From: Scilla litardierei
Lineage: Eukaryota > Streptophyta > Magnoliopsida > Asparagales > Asparagaceae
Direction of reading: 5' to 3'
DNA length: 64,000 bases
Assembly (NCBI GenBank): GCA_030789695.1
Contig: CM061134.1
Location: 60,023,334 to 60,087,333 of the forward strand
Made by a program: the position numbers and the translations under genes. Positions 30,165-43,348 of the stretch are shown piece by piece. The stretch's first letter is position 1. Each line of letters starts with the position of its first letter. The notes below the pieces were generated by a model. It was not told where the DNA came from and did no database searches. It saw only the letters and a program-made list of their open reading frames with translations.

Positions 30165-32686
30165 TGTCACGCCCCGCTTCCCAAAAATGTGGAGGCGAAG
30201 CGTGAGAAGGTCCGCTCAGACTTGAAGCTGCAAGCTCCAAGCCCGATAAGCGTCAATCAACAATAAATTTGCAGGTCCTTGCAACGCGATACGAAACAAA
30301 GATAATAATAAAGGAAATGAGACAAAAGACAATCTCAGAACATCCATCATATTAAATTCCAACATCACAGAAAAAGCCACCAGGCTTAAAGAGAAAAGAA
30401 TCTAAGGGCCCAAACATGGCCAACAAAAGTACAAAGTACAACAAGGGTGCCACGCACCGACAACTAACAGGAATCCTAAAACAAAAGGAAACAGCGAGAT
30501 CCTAAGAAAGAACACCGGTATCTCAAACTCCTCGTCTAACAACAGGATCGGGCACGAACTCCACGAACTCGTCGCCCTCAACAACAATCTCTGGCTCGAC
30601 AACTAACATGCGACACCCAAAGAGAAAGGGGCACATGTCAGCAAGTCTAAAAAGACTTGGGCAAGGAAACTGAAAGGAAAGTAAACTAGCAGTTCTAAAA
30701 GCATGCATGACATGGCAGTTTTAGTATGAGTGCACAAGTAAGACGTGGTGTAACAATAAGTGCGAGAGAACAATTATCACGGCATGTCAAGAGTAGCCAA
30801 GCTACTAACAGTCTCAATCTTTTCACTAGTCATGTTTTCAAGTTTTATGTAGATGTTTACGCCTTACAGCTGAACTGTTGGACATTCACACTGATTGGCC
30901 GCTTAACAACTACCCCAGAACCCAGAGTTTACGCCTTACCACTGTAGTTGCTGATCAGGCAGACTCCCAGTTGATTGGCCGCTTAACTCTTACCCCACCC
31001 ACATGTAAACGAGCCAGGGTCCCTGTACACGAGCTCAGTAAATGAGCCAGGGTTGCCCCGCACAGGAGCTCGTATTCTAGTTCACGATTCATAAGTATTT
31101 GGCGTAGGGCTACGCCCACGAAAAGTGGGTGCCTAGCCGGAAACAGTGGATCGGGCATTGCCTATCAACCAACACATGGCCCGCTTCTGGAACACGAGCC
31201 AGGAAACACAAGTATTGTAGCGTGTGCTACGAATGCGACATTCAACATGGATGGCATGGCATGTAGTAAGGCGTACAAATAAGGAATTAAACATGGCAGT
31301 TTAATATGCATGAACAACAAGTTAAAAGGGTTGGATCTAGCTTCGTTGTCAAGCTAGATCATTTGAGGTGACAGATCTAGTTCCGTTGTCAAACTAGATC
31401 AAATAGGCGTCTAGGCGGCTATCATTTCACCGTCTAGTCTCTTTTACGCTACAACAAGTAAATGGCCTAAAACATGTCCTAAACCCTAAGTGGCAAGTTT
31501 CACTTGCCTCACGCCAAGGAAGACGATCAACGAGGCACGCCACGAAATGTTATCTACGGAGATGAAATCGCTGCCACGGCAAAACAACATTAGAACAACA
31601 TCCAACCTAGTTTATTATTAGGGTTTCAATAAAATCACAAGGAGAGTTATGAGAAAACCAAAGGATCGAACCCTACCATATAGAAGCAGAAGATCGATGC
31701 CGAGCAAGCACGGCAACGGAAGAAAGATCCGGAGATCCACGGTTCAGATCTGGAAATGGGGAGAAATCTGGAGAAATGGGGTTTTGGGGATTTTTGAGGG
31801 TTTTCCGGCGACCTAGAGATGGTGGCCGGCCAAAATGGAGAGGGGGAGAGGCTCTTGATGAAGGAGGAGGGCTAGGGTTAGATGGATGATAATTTGGGGA
31901 AGAAGGAGGCTCAGGAGAAATGAATGAAGAAAGAAAACGTTGGGGGGGTTTAAATAAGCACAGCCGGCGGCTGCCCAAAAATTAGGGTTTCTGGGGTCAT
32001 TAGTCGGTCAAAGAAGAGTGGCTGACCGACTAGTTTAACAACTAGTCGGTCGGTCGATTAACTGTGACCGACTAACACCAAACAGTGAAAGTAGGGAAAA
32101 ATCTGGGTAATGAATTAGTCGGTCTGTGAAGGCCCGTCGACAGACTAGTTTGGAATCTAGTCGGTCGGTGAGTGTTCATGAACCGACTAACGAGGAACAG
32201 TAGCTTAGGTAAAATTAATCAAAGGAACTAGTCGGTCTGAGAGCAAGTTCTGACCGACTAGTTTCACATCTAGTCGGTCGGTGGTTATTCTTAGACCGAC
32301 TAAGAGTAAACAGTAACTCCTGTACAGTGGATTTAAAGAACTAGTCGGTTTGAGAAGAGTTCCTGACCGACTAGATTGAATTCTAGTCGGTTGGTCCGCC
32401 TTCTCGAACCAACTAAGATGCACTAAAAGTGCCGATTTGAATCGCGGAGCTTCGGGAAGATTCCTATGGCTTCTAAGATCACTTTAACTCTAAAATATGA
32501 GCGATTTGAAGCTCGTCACGAATGACTTACTCCAAACCCAACGATCGAAGGAAGAAGCTAAGAAATTACAACGAAACGAATGAAAACGAAAGCCACGGAG
32601 ACGGAAAAATCACATCCAAGGAGAAAATCCACCAAGCATATATTTTTAATATAGATAATCCAATCACATGAAAACCAGTCGTTACA
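30165..32686 (-). mobile_element. solo LTR of the Tekay-like family (2522 bp)
   Basis: On the plus strand it runs TGTCACGCCCCGC ... CCAGTCGTTACA and is flanked by a perfect 5-bp duplication ATTAT (30160-30164 and 32687-32691). No internal sequence is attached, so it is a solo LTR left by recombination between two LTRs. It contains the palindrome array (31995-32420) and, on the minus strand, the downstream TATA-like box near 31950. Confidence 0.93.
31995..32420 (-). repeat. U3 palindrome array of the solo Tekay LTR
   Basis: Blocks of TTAGTCGGTC / GACCGACTAG type, homologous to 4020-4560. The distal flank (32457-32476) reads TTAGAAGCCATAGGAATCTT on the minus strand, close to TTAGAAGCCATTAGAAACTT at 26811-26830 of the copia-2 LTR. 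Confidence 0.85.
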
Positions 32687-32691
32687 ATTAT

Positions 32692-35600
32692 AATATATAT
32701 ATATACTTATTTTTGGTATAATTGGTATATGCATGTATTTGGTTAAATATTTATCTTGTAACATGATTACATGTTTCATTAATATTGTGTATGATTACAC
32801 TAAGATATGGGTTATATTAATTTGAATTTAGTTTGTTAAACTTGTTGACTAACCCATAGGATCCAAAAAGGTTTTTGGATACCAAAATTATGTTTTCTAG
32901 GTTCAATCCACATTGGGATACCAACCCTACCAACTCCTTAATTTGCAAAGATTTTCATTCAAATGGAGTAGTTGGTGCTTAAGTGATGCACCAAAGTAGG
33001 GGGAGCTTAATGTTGTAAGTATATTCTTACATTTGGTTTCCATGTGTGTTGGATGCATGTAGATGTCACTTTGTGTTTGAGACTATCTCATGCATATTCT
33101 ATGTTTGCATATTGTGTGCCTCGTATGTCATTCATGTCTATGTGTTTCACGTGTGTCAAATTCTTGACTAATGTGTATTGTGTATTCATAATCCTTACTC
33201 ATATGTTTATTCGAGGATTATTTATAACATATGGCTTAAATATTTTCATGTTAGAACTAATGCTCATTTGCAAGTTTCACACACTGGACACGCTTATATT
33301 TATGTTCCACTTCACAAGCGTGCATCCCAACTTCCTACTCATGCATCTACAACCTCTTCTTAAGAATCCCAAATCACTATCTTTTGGATTCCTAAGATTG
33401 TTTCTAGGCATGGTATGAACACACATATAGAATCGTATATTAGGAATGACATATTCTCTTGCGACTCATATTGCGTTTCATTGCTTGGGTACCATGCTTG
33501 TATGATTATCTTTTTGTACCCATATATGTATGTGAGTTCTTCCTCTACTCCCAAGTTTGCTTAGTTTGTATGATTTTGAGGGAGTATGACATGTTTGATT
33601 GCTATCAGGACATTACATTTGGTATCAGATTAGTTGAGTTCGTCCACTACCCCCAACATCATTATATGCCATTACATTTCTCTCATATTATGTTGTGCAT
33701 ATAGATTAGTTGATTTCTCTAACCCTTGGTGATTTTCTATCTTGTTGATATGCCAAAGGAAAGAGAAATTTGGTTTTGAAAATTAATACTTTATGCTTTT
33801 CATGCACACTCTTTGTGGTATTACTTTTCATGCCTTCCTTCAATATGTGTTGTGTTGTGAATGTTTATTTTGTGCACATATGCATATTGAACGAGGAATC
33901 TTTCTAGCACACACTATTGTATTAGATATGTGTATTCATAATGATGTTGCTTGACTAAATCATATGCATAGGAATTATTAGTCTAGGTGTTTCTAATTTC
34001 TAATGATTGAGAATTGTTAATTCCTTATATGTATGATTTTCGTGATTATAATAACTCCTATTAATGCATGTCATGCATTTCTATTGATGAGTGTTATTTA
34101 CAATTGGTAAATGTTTGGTTATTGGACTACTTGATTTTGTTCCTTAACCTATTGGATCCAAAAAAATTTTGGATACCACCAATTGTTGTATTGTCAGATT
34201 GTTGTGCAAGATCCCTACTCTTCACACTCCTTGATTTACAAATGATGGATCAATTCAAAGGAAAGGATGGTGCATTGGAGATGCACACATATAGGGAAAG
34301 CTAAATGGTTGTAAGTATGTGTTTTGCACAATTGGTATTTTAATATATTGGTTTTGACTACCATATTTACAATTGGTATTTTAATATATTGAATTTGTGT
34401 AATATAGCATACTTCTTCATTAGCTCATTCTTGTCACACCCTCATGAAGATTGTTTGTTTATGTGACTACCATGTTCATGTATGTCTTGTATGTCTTATT
34501 ACGACTCATGTATCATGGTAGCTATAATATTCATATAATGATTTGGTTAGTTGTTTATTGATGTTCATATCTTTGGAACACGTTGTCATCACACATCGCA
34601 TTCCTCACATGCATGCTTCTGTGTGAAGATTGTTATATGTTCTGGATATGATAACTGATGTGTATGACATGCTTGCTTGTTTATTAGACTGTATTAAGTA
34701 TATTGATCTTAATCTTCATTGAAATTTTTTCAATTCCTTCATTTAAGATTCATTTCTTACTGGCATGCTATACTTCATCATGTCATACATAATTCATGCT
34801 ATGTATAAGATTAATGATTTAGGATCTTTATGCGTATTTGTTCATTGTATCACCACACATCTCATACTTTTCTTATGGTTTGTATGATTATCTTTATGAG
34901 ATGTATTGATATGATTTGCGGTGATCAAAGTATGTTACTTGTCTTTTTTTTAATTACTTCATGACTGATGTTTAGCTATATAGTTATTCAAGAGATCTTT
35001 CATGCCTATAGCTAAATCTTTCATGTAGGATATTTTCGCAAGTGACATAACATTCATTCATATTAGTTAGTGATCTTCAAGCTGTATTTCTCACTATGTC
35101 ATCTCTCATCTCATGCTCATATTTTATGCTATTTTTATGAGATGTTAGAGATAACTTGTGCTTTACACGATCACATAAGCTTTATATTGTGTTTGATGAT
35201 ATGTATATTTTGTCATAGATATTCTTCCATGAATATATCTTGATGCACTATGACTTCTTTGATGCTACCTCTGATTATATTGTGCTTACTCAAGATTTTA
35301 TTCTATTCGCACAATTGGTATGCATGCATGCAATGTTCATGATAAACTTTATTCGTTTATATCCTACCTTGTGACTTTGAACGTAGACTATCTTCATGCC
35401 TTTGCTCAAAAGATGCTTTGTTACATTATGCTTCATGGTGAATTCTTTGTGATAATTGAGCTAGGATGAAATCATGTCTCTATTTGTTCACTTGGTTTCC
35501 TTCTCAAGTGATATCATGGTCTTGACATTAAATTGCCATGCTTTGCATACTCTGTTAGACTACAATTGGTATCATCTCTACATATCATATTTACATTTGG

Positions 35601-36900
35601 TATCATATTTACAATTGTTAGACTATTGATTTTGGATATCATCTTTACATGCTCATGGCATTCCATGCTTATCTTTGACTCATTATGTGAGTATCTATTC
35701 TGGAATGCATGCTAGTACTATGGTTCTTTTGAACATTGTGTCATTTAGTATCCTAGTGTACTAGAATTGTGTATGCCATATGTTTTATAAGTTACTATCT
35801 CTATTTTGGCATAACACTTTTGTATGATATAGATATTTGTGTATGCCCACATTGCACACTTCACTTAGATTCGATATGTTTACAATTGGTATCACATGCC
35901 ATTATACTTAATTTGTGTTATTATTTCATAACATAACTGTGTACACATGGCTAAGAATTTCCATAGTCATGATTGTTGCATTTTTTATGTTTGACTTAGA
36001 CCTCAGTTTATTGATATTATTTATTGATCTATGTCAATGTGATGATTTTGATTCCACCATAATGTATTTAATCATGTTCATGTCATTTTTCTTGCCAAGT
36101 ATACTATTGGTATCACAAGACAGTCTATCACATTATGCTTCATGTTATAAATTTTGTGATAATTGAGTTTGTTTGGGTATTTGACACTATTTGATCACTT
36201 TTTTTCCTTTCACAAGTGATGTCATGATTTTTTGCATTGTCACTTTTCTAACACTGCTCACACTACTCTTTACAATTAGTATCTATTGTAATTTTTTATC
36301 ACATATGCTTATTGCTTATCTTTTTGTGATAATTGAGGGTGATTGAGTTTTTGTTGGACATGTGCTCTTGCATTTGATATCTTTATTTCGATATCTAGTT
36401 TTCAATTGGTAACTTTACATTAGAGAACTTTACAATTGATATACCTTTATGTTTTCCACTCTATTGTTGCATTTGGTGTTTCTATACCCCCATATCTTTT
36501 TTGTTGATGACAAAGGGGGAGAGAAATAAACAAGATATGCTTATTAAATGTTGAGTGTTAAACAATAACTTGAATCATATAGACTTTATGTTTGATCGTT
36601 CATGTATATGATTCAGGGGGAGCATTGGTGATTACCTTGGTTTATATAGATTACATTATATATATGTTGGTAATCATGCTCATGTTTATGATGTGTATCA
36701 CCTACATGATTTGTATTGTGTATGCATATTATTTCTGGTCATTCATGCGATATATACACAACCTCATGTGATACACACACTATTAACTGCTGAATGATGC
36801 AATTGATTATTGATATTAACTTGATTGTCATCATTGCAGTGGGAGTAAGTATATTTAATGCACAATTATTTGTTTTGTTTATATTTGGTTTGTCATCATC
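32692..36900 (+). other. copia-2 internal region, non-coding
   Basis: 4.2 kb of T-rich sequence without a supported gene. There is a decayed second copy of a gag C-terminal segment (33230-33470, including IPKIVSRHGMN). A degenerate internal duplication links 32865-33015 and 34140-34315. At least ten dispersed copies of (T)ACAATTGGTATCA-like sequence resemble the LTR/PBS junction. Confidence 0.6.
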
Positions 36901-36914
36901 AAAACGGGGGAGAA
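36901..36914 (+). promoter_or_regulatory. polypurine tract of copia-2
   Basis: AAAACGGGGGAGAA directly before the TGTTGAG start of the 3' LTR. Confidence 0.85.
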
Positions 36915-39072
36915 TGTTGAGTATTGGACTCTCCACCTTGATTTTGATGATGATCAAACACAAATCATTGTGACTAACTCTTGTGTTTGCAGTTAGCTGA
37001 AAAGTCACCAATTAGATTCAAGAATATCAAAAGTGACTACACGTATTGATTCAAGTGGAGGACTTGGTAGATCAACACATGTGAAGCATTGGCTTGAAGA
37101 ACTCAAAGGCTACATCAAACCTCACGCCAATGGCATCAACAAATGAATGGAGATTCAATCCAATGGAGATTCAATCCAAAGAGAAGAAAGGAATGGATGA
37201 GTCAAAAGCTTCAAAGACCATGACGTTGAAGATATTCAAGTCATTCAACTAAAAGACTCAAGTCCATGAAGAATTATGGAGATCGTCGCCAAAGTAATTT
37301 GTTCATCTCAAGCGACGTCCCAAGACTTCCTCAGAACGCGTGATCGTTGTGCCTGGAGCTTTGCTGAAGCTCAAGGAGTATTCATGAAGTCAAGGGATTC
37401 GGATTCTCCATGTTGAAGCTTCGAAGACGGTTCGTCATGTTATTTATATTGTCTTCTACCTTTGGTTTAGTAGAATGTTAAGCCTTGAGTAGTACTTGCC
37501 TAGAAATCTTCATAACTTTCATATCGTATCTCTATGATTGCCTTAGAAGCCATTAGAAACTTTCCCGTAGCCTATCGTTTCATTTCACGGCTTCATATGC
37601 ATCTTAGTTGGTTCAAGAAGAAGAACCAACCGACTAGATGATGATCTAATCGGTTGGAAATCCTTCTTGAACCGACTAGATATCCTTGCTTAATTCAGCC
37701 GATTCACTGTTGGTCAATTAGTCGGTCCAAGAAGGTTCACCGACCGACTAGATGATGATTTAGTCGGTTGGAAATCCTTCTCAGACCGACTAGTTATCCT
37801 AATCAATTCAAAACCACTTGTTGACCAATTAGTCGGTCCAAGAAGGTTCACCGACCGACTAAATGATGATCTAGTCAGTTGGTGTCTCTTCTCAGACCGA
37901 CTAGTTTTCCTTGTTAATTCAGCCTTTGCACTGTTGACCAGTTAGTTGGTTCAAGAAGGATGGTTAATGCATTAAAAGCCAATCTAGTCGGTCCAAGAAG
38001 GTTCACTGACCGACTAGTTGTCAATCTAGTCGGTTGATGATCCTTCTTAGACCGACTAGTTCTTACCCAGATTTCACCATCTTCTCTGTTAACCATCTAG
38101 TCGGTCCAAGAAGGTTCACTGACCGACTAGTTGTCAATCTAGTCGGTTGATGATCCTTCTTAGACCGATTAAGCAGCTTCAGAAATAGATCCGTTGGGCA
38201 TTTAATGCCACGAATTTTGTGACCGTTTTCTCTCTTCCCTATATAAGTTTGTGTGCTTCTAACCAGGGATCCAAGGCTGAAATTAGAGACATTTTCACAC
38301 CTTTGAGAAGAGCCATTCATTCTCATTTCTAAGCTCTCTCATCTCACAAGAATCTCTCTCTTACTCTTTGAGCACTAATTTCTCAAGAGAGATTCTCGTT
38401 CCTTGTGAGCTTCTCAAGCTAATAGCTTGAATCCAAGTCACCATCCTCCCTAGCCATCTATTGCTGCTCATCTTGGTGGAGCTAGGGTTTGGTGATCTCA
38501 TCTTCCTCAAAATCCATTCTTGCCCCATATAGGTAAGTATTTCTCAAGGCATAGGATTTTGTGGTAAGAGTTTTATATTTCATTCTTTATACTTCATATT
38601 TGTTGTATACTCACGGTGGTGAGAGGATTGGCTTGATCCCAAGTTGTGGGAGTCAAGATTTCGTTTTACTCTCGGTTTGTGAGAGTGTGCTTAGTCCCAA
38701 GTTGTGGGACTAAGGTCTTTGCGTGTTTTCGGGTTGTGGGATACACGTACATTGATTGTAGGTCGATTGCACTTGTTGAATGTTTTCCGCAAGTGGGGTA
38801 AAGGAAATCTCTAGCGGTTTGCTAGAGTATCCGGAGGGTATCCGGGTGTTGCTGGAGTAAGGCACCGGTAACAAGTCGGGGAGACTTGGGTGGCACCGAA
38901 CCAGGGTAGATTGCTTGTTTGCATTGCATTATTGCTTGTGTGGTTGTTCATTTATTGTATTCCACATTTGTTGGTTAACTAGGGTTTTATTTGGCGTAAA
39001 TTCCTTATAATTCTATAAAAAACTATTCACCCCCCCTCTAGTGTTTGTTCCTCATAGCACAGGGTCACTACA
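36915..39072 (+). repeat. copia-2 3' LTR (2158 bp)
   Basis: Differs from the 5' LTR by scattered substitutions and small indels. Palindrome array at about 37606-38170, TATA box at 38239-38247. Ends CACTACA, followed by the target duplication CGATC. Confidence 0.92.
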
Positions 39073-39077
39073 CGATC

Positions 39078-40146
39078 TACGTTCAGCAATGAAGGGCACG
39101 ACAGCTTCAGCAGTGGCAGGGTTTCGACTTCTGTCTGACGGTAGCTCGACAGCGGCGTTGTTGCAGGCTTTGAATTCTCCTCTTTACGGCTGCAGCTCCT
39201 CTCCTCAAAGAATCACACGGCAGCAATGTTGTCAACCCTCGACAGCGAGAGTAAGACTCCATGTTCACAGCTCATCAACGGGCTTGCAACGGCAAAGGCA
39301 GGCTCTCGTTGGCGAAGACAAAGACACAGATGGCAATGTGCTGGACATAGGGTTTAGGGTTGGAAGGAGTTGAGTACATGCCTTCTCCAATTTGATGTTG
39401 CCACATGAAAATATAGAACGATATATGGCCGTGGGCTATTCTTTGGTTTACCGCACGATGACGCTAGGGCTTAGGTTGCTTAGGCAATGGGAATATTTTG
39501 TTGGCCGCTGGGGTATAGGAAAAATAGGGTTTGTGGCTTGAGACGCTTACGGCAGGGGAGGGTTGATGCGTGAGATGCTTTTTGCCTTGGTGAAAAAATT
39601 TTGCCGCCTTCCTCCCTTTTTTGTTTATGCCCCTGAAGTTTTTCTCAATTGATGAAGGGGTTTTTATAAGAGGAGAGCTAGGTTTCATGCGGCAAGGAGA
39701 GGCTAGGATGAGGACACCTACTAACTAGGAAATTTGTAATTGATTAGGGATTGGGTTGAATCAACCAACTTGGGATTTGATTTGCAAGTCAAAAAGATTT
39801 GAATTGGATTTTGATTAGGAGTTTGAAAAGGAATTCTGTTTGAACAAATTTCCATAATTGATTTGATCAAATATCAAATTGATTTGAATTGATCCAATCT
39901 CCTTAGTCAATTTGACTTGGTCCACATCTCTTTTCATGACTTGACTAAGTCCACTTTGCTTTGTACACACCACTTTCTTTCTCTCCCAGAGTGCTACATG
40001 ATTAGCAAATACTCCATCTCCTGACTTAGTCAACATCCTCAAGAATTACATTCTCGTTATTCCTAAAAAACACTTAGCACACACGTTAAATAGATCAGTA
40101 CGTTTGTCATCATCAAACCAAAGATCCTATATTGTTGCTTCCAACA
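39078..40146 (-). repeat. copia-1 3' LTR, inner part
   Basis: Continuation of 25144-26182 after the copia-2 insertion; matches 44380-45443. It ends ...CTTCCAACA, followed by ATCTCCCTCTTTTGATG, whose complement is the purine-rich polypurine tract (40147-40162) of this minus-strand element. Confidence 0.9.
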
Positions 40147-41464
40147 ATCTCCCTCTTTTGATGATGACAACCCAAAAAAAGATTTGAGCAATGAGAAATG
40201 AGAGTGTGAAGTGTGTTGGAGGATGTAATGCAATATGATATACACAATGAGATATTTAAACATTACAAGCATGCACAACAATGTAGCACAAAGAAATAAG
40301 CATGCTCCCCCTTTTTCCAAGCTCCTCATATTCATGTATTTTCCAAGCTCCTTATCAAGCTCCCCCTTCAACAATACGAAATCTTTTTCTTTCTCCCCCT
40401 TTATTATCATCAAAAGTGGACTAATGAAGTCATCAATTATCACATGCAAAAATAAAGTTTTATTGAGTATTACCATCACTTACATGTCATTTTCCATAAA
40501 GTAGGCAATTCAAGTTCAAAGAAATTCATAATTTAGACTTCACCACCAATGTGTATGTCTGATAATATAAACATTGAAGTACAAAGGAAGATTCAATTTA
40601 GAACATCAACCAAATCAATTCACATTTTCAATTAAACATGAATATCACTAGGATTGATTTTTTCCACCTCTTTAAAAATGAGTTCAAGTTACCAAACCCC
40701 AAAACATAGCCTATAAGGACTCTTAGATGTGGGGTTGGCATTGCTTGACGAGTAATATACACCAATGCTAAAGATTACCCATAAAGCTTATGTTGGATAC
40801 TTGTGGGTCGTGTAATTGCCATGAATTGTATCCATTTTACATACGGAGCAATTTTCATGTATATTTTTTCATATTCATTTCTTTTCGTGCTCAATTTTTA
40901 TTCATGGCAATACATATTATATCCCTTAGATAATTCAGTTTCTATTCATCCTACATTCACTTTCCAACATTCATCAAAAGAATCTCCAAAAGTACTAGAA
41001 GTTTAGTATTCGTGAAAGTGCGTATGTAGGTGTAGAAATCAAATTAATCATTTCATGAAGCATGTCATGGCTACCAAATAGTTTCTAACAAGCGCATGTA
41101 GCTATAACAATAATATAATGATTTCTACAAGGATATGAATGAACATAAAATAGTACCACTTATAATGATTCATAAGAGGTATTCATTAAGCACTTTTTTT
41201 ATTTTTTGTTTTTCATTTTTTTGTTTCTCTTTTATAAGGAACTAAAAACAAACCTAAAAAGCAAGCAAATAAGCACACAAACAAAAATTAAGTCAAGCAC
41301 ACACAAAATCTATGAATGTATACAATGAATGCAAAGAGGGAAAAGAAATATACATTCACGTCGCTATTTGACTAAGGAGCTAAAAGAATGAAACTTTCAA
41401 TTTAATGCTCCTCGCCAAATCTCCATCACACCTACATGAAAGGTGTTAATTGTGATCTTGAAAT
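40147..41464 (-). other. copia-1 3' internal region, non-coding
   Basis: AT-rich sequence between the polypurine tract and the remains of gag. No protease, integrase, RT or RNase H motif is seen on either strand. The 138-aa minus frame at 40063-40479 crosses the LTR border and is not a gene. Confidence 0.65.
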
Positions 41465-43311
41465 CTAACAAGGTCTACTAGTGTTAGCCATTAAAGTTTT
41501 AGGAACACACACTTTTTTGAAATTTATGTTTGTGTTCCTAAACTTACAATAATAGGATGTGTGACCAACATTATCACAAGTAAAGTATTTTGCATGCATA
41601 TTTTTCACAATAGAAGTCACATTGTGGAATTTCTTAAATTTGGGCTTTTCAACGTTTTTCAAACCAAATCCAAGTCCTCTTCTATTATTGCCATATAATT
41701 GATTTTCAAGTATGGTATCCAATGAATGTTTACCAATTGAAAATTTTCTTAATGACACTTCTAGATTAGAAACTTTGGATTTTAATAATTTATTTTCATC
41801 CACAAGCAAGGTACATTTACTTATAAAAGCTCTATTGTTTTCCTCTTTCTTCTTTTCAAATTCATCCATTTTCCATTTAAGCTCGTTATTTAACATGCAT
41901 AGTTTATCATTAAGCTCTCTAATTATATAATCCTTTTCAGTTTCGAGCTTAATCAAATCTCGCTTAAGCATGCTAATATCATTCAATAAGGAAGGACAAG
42001 TAAGACAAGTAGCTTTTTCAGGCATGCTAGCTTTTCTTTTTCTAGTGACACAATTTTAGCGTTACATACAATAAGTTTCTCTTTAAGAATATCCACTTCA
42101 TCAGAAATGTCACAGTTTTCTTTTTGTAATTTAAAGCTAGCATCCCTATAATCATTCAACTTGAGTTCTTGCTCATTAATCTCATTTTGCATTCCTTTAC
42201 AAACATCTAACAATTCGGCTTTAGTGAAGGAATGTACCTCATCGTTGTTTGCCATTAAGCAGACGACAGCGGAATGGGCTACCACCTCTTCATCCTCCTC
42301 ATCAGCTTCGATGTCCATGTCCCAAGTTAGCATCTTGGCTTTTTATTTATATTTAGTAACCTGAGCAGTCTCTTGTCTGCATTGCTTCGCGAAGTGTCAA
42401 TTTTTCCTGCATTTGAAGCATTCAACTCTATTAGCATAATCTTGTTCAGAAGAATTTTTATCGTAATTAAAAGTATTAGAGCGAATGAACCTTCTATGCA
42501 TTTCTGATCTTCCTTGAGGAGTTCTGACGAACTTTCTGAAATTTCTAACCATTAGTGTCATCTCCTCATCATCATCTTCATCTTCGCTAGCTTTCAGAGC
42601 AAGTGGCTTTGAAGCTTTTTCCTTCTCCTCAGGTTTCTCTTTTTCTTCAATATTTTGCAATTCAAGCTCGTGGGACATTAGATTACCTATCAAGTCCTCC
42701 ACCCTCATCTGTGATAGATCCGTCGCTTCTTGGATGGCAGTGACTTTAGGCCTGAAAGAGCTTGGCAGCGCTCTTAATATCTTCCTCATCTGTTCAAGGC
42801 TAGAATATGGCTTACCGAGCGAGCTAGACTTGTAGACGATATTAGTGAACCTCGCAAACATCTCTGATATGATCTCCGATGGTAGCATGTGAAATTCCTC
42901 GTACTCTGTGCTCAGAAGTGCAAGTTTAGACTCCTTCACCTGTGACGTTCCCTCGTGCGTCACCTCTAATGTATGTCATATTTCCTGTGCAGTTAGACAA
43001 TGTGAGATATGAATGAATTCAGATTTATCTAATGAATAAATGAGAGCATTCATAGCTTTAGTATTAGGAGAATAAAGTCTCCAATCATTGTCATCCCATT
43101 TATCATCATGTTTAATTATCTCAACATTTTCAATTTTAACGACAGGTGGTTTATAGCCTTTTTCAACAGTTTGCCAAGCTTTATAATCAATAGAAATTAA
43201 GTAGATTCTCATACGGTTTTTCCAATAAGCATAATCTACTCCATTAAATCTAGGAGTACGTGATATGGACTGACCCTCAGCAAAAGTACTATCAATGGGA
43301 TCCATGGTCAT
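41465..43311 (-). pseudogene. decayed copia gag of copia-1
   Basis: It starts at ATG 43311 (MTMDPIDST). The first part (FNGVDYAYWKNRM...) is the copia Gag N-terminus. A TGA at 42976-42978 replaces the usual Trp. The frame resumes (THEGTSQVKESKLALL ... LPSSFRPKV) to a zinc knuckle CFKC...HFAKQC broken by another TGA near 42395. A third part (42333-41983) and a fourth (42025-41465) carry coiled-coil-like Lys/Glu/Leu segments and a second degenerate knuckle CDNVGHTSYYC ending near VCVPKT. The parts lie in different frames, so it is a pseudogene. Gag would package element RNA. Confidence 0.85.
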
Positions 43312-43334
43312 TCCTAGGCTAAATCCTAAAACCC

Positions 43335-43346
43335 GCTCTGATACCA
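43335..43346 (-). promoter_or_regulatory. primer binding site of copia-1 (tRNA-iMet)
   Basis: GCTCTGATACCA on the plus strand (TGGTATCAGAGC on the minus strand), two bases from the LTR border at 43349. Confidence 0.92.
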
Positions 43347-43348
43347 CT

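Larger units (their letters stand above)
26183..39072 (+). mobile_element. copia-2: non-autonomous copia element with gag only
   Basis: LTRs 26183-28341 and 36915-39072 start TGTTGAGTATTGG and end TTACA or CTACA. There is a tRNA-iMet PBS, a single gag frame, a polypurine tract, and a perfect target duplication CGATC (26178-26182 and 39073-39077). The uninterrupted site survives near 44371-44381 in the other copia-1 LTR. No protease, RT, RNase H or integrase is recognisable in the 8.6-kb internal region, 2.5 kb of which is a solo gypsy LTR. Confidence 0.93.

Noticed and set aside
40063..40479. 138-codon minus-strand frame with hydrophobic stretches
   Set aside because: It crosses the LTR/internal border of copia-1 and has no match to a family I know. 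It is likely chance in T-rich sequence.
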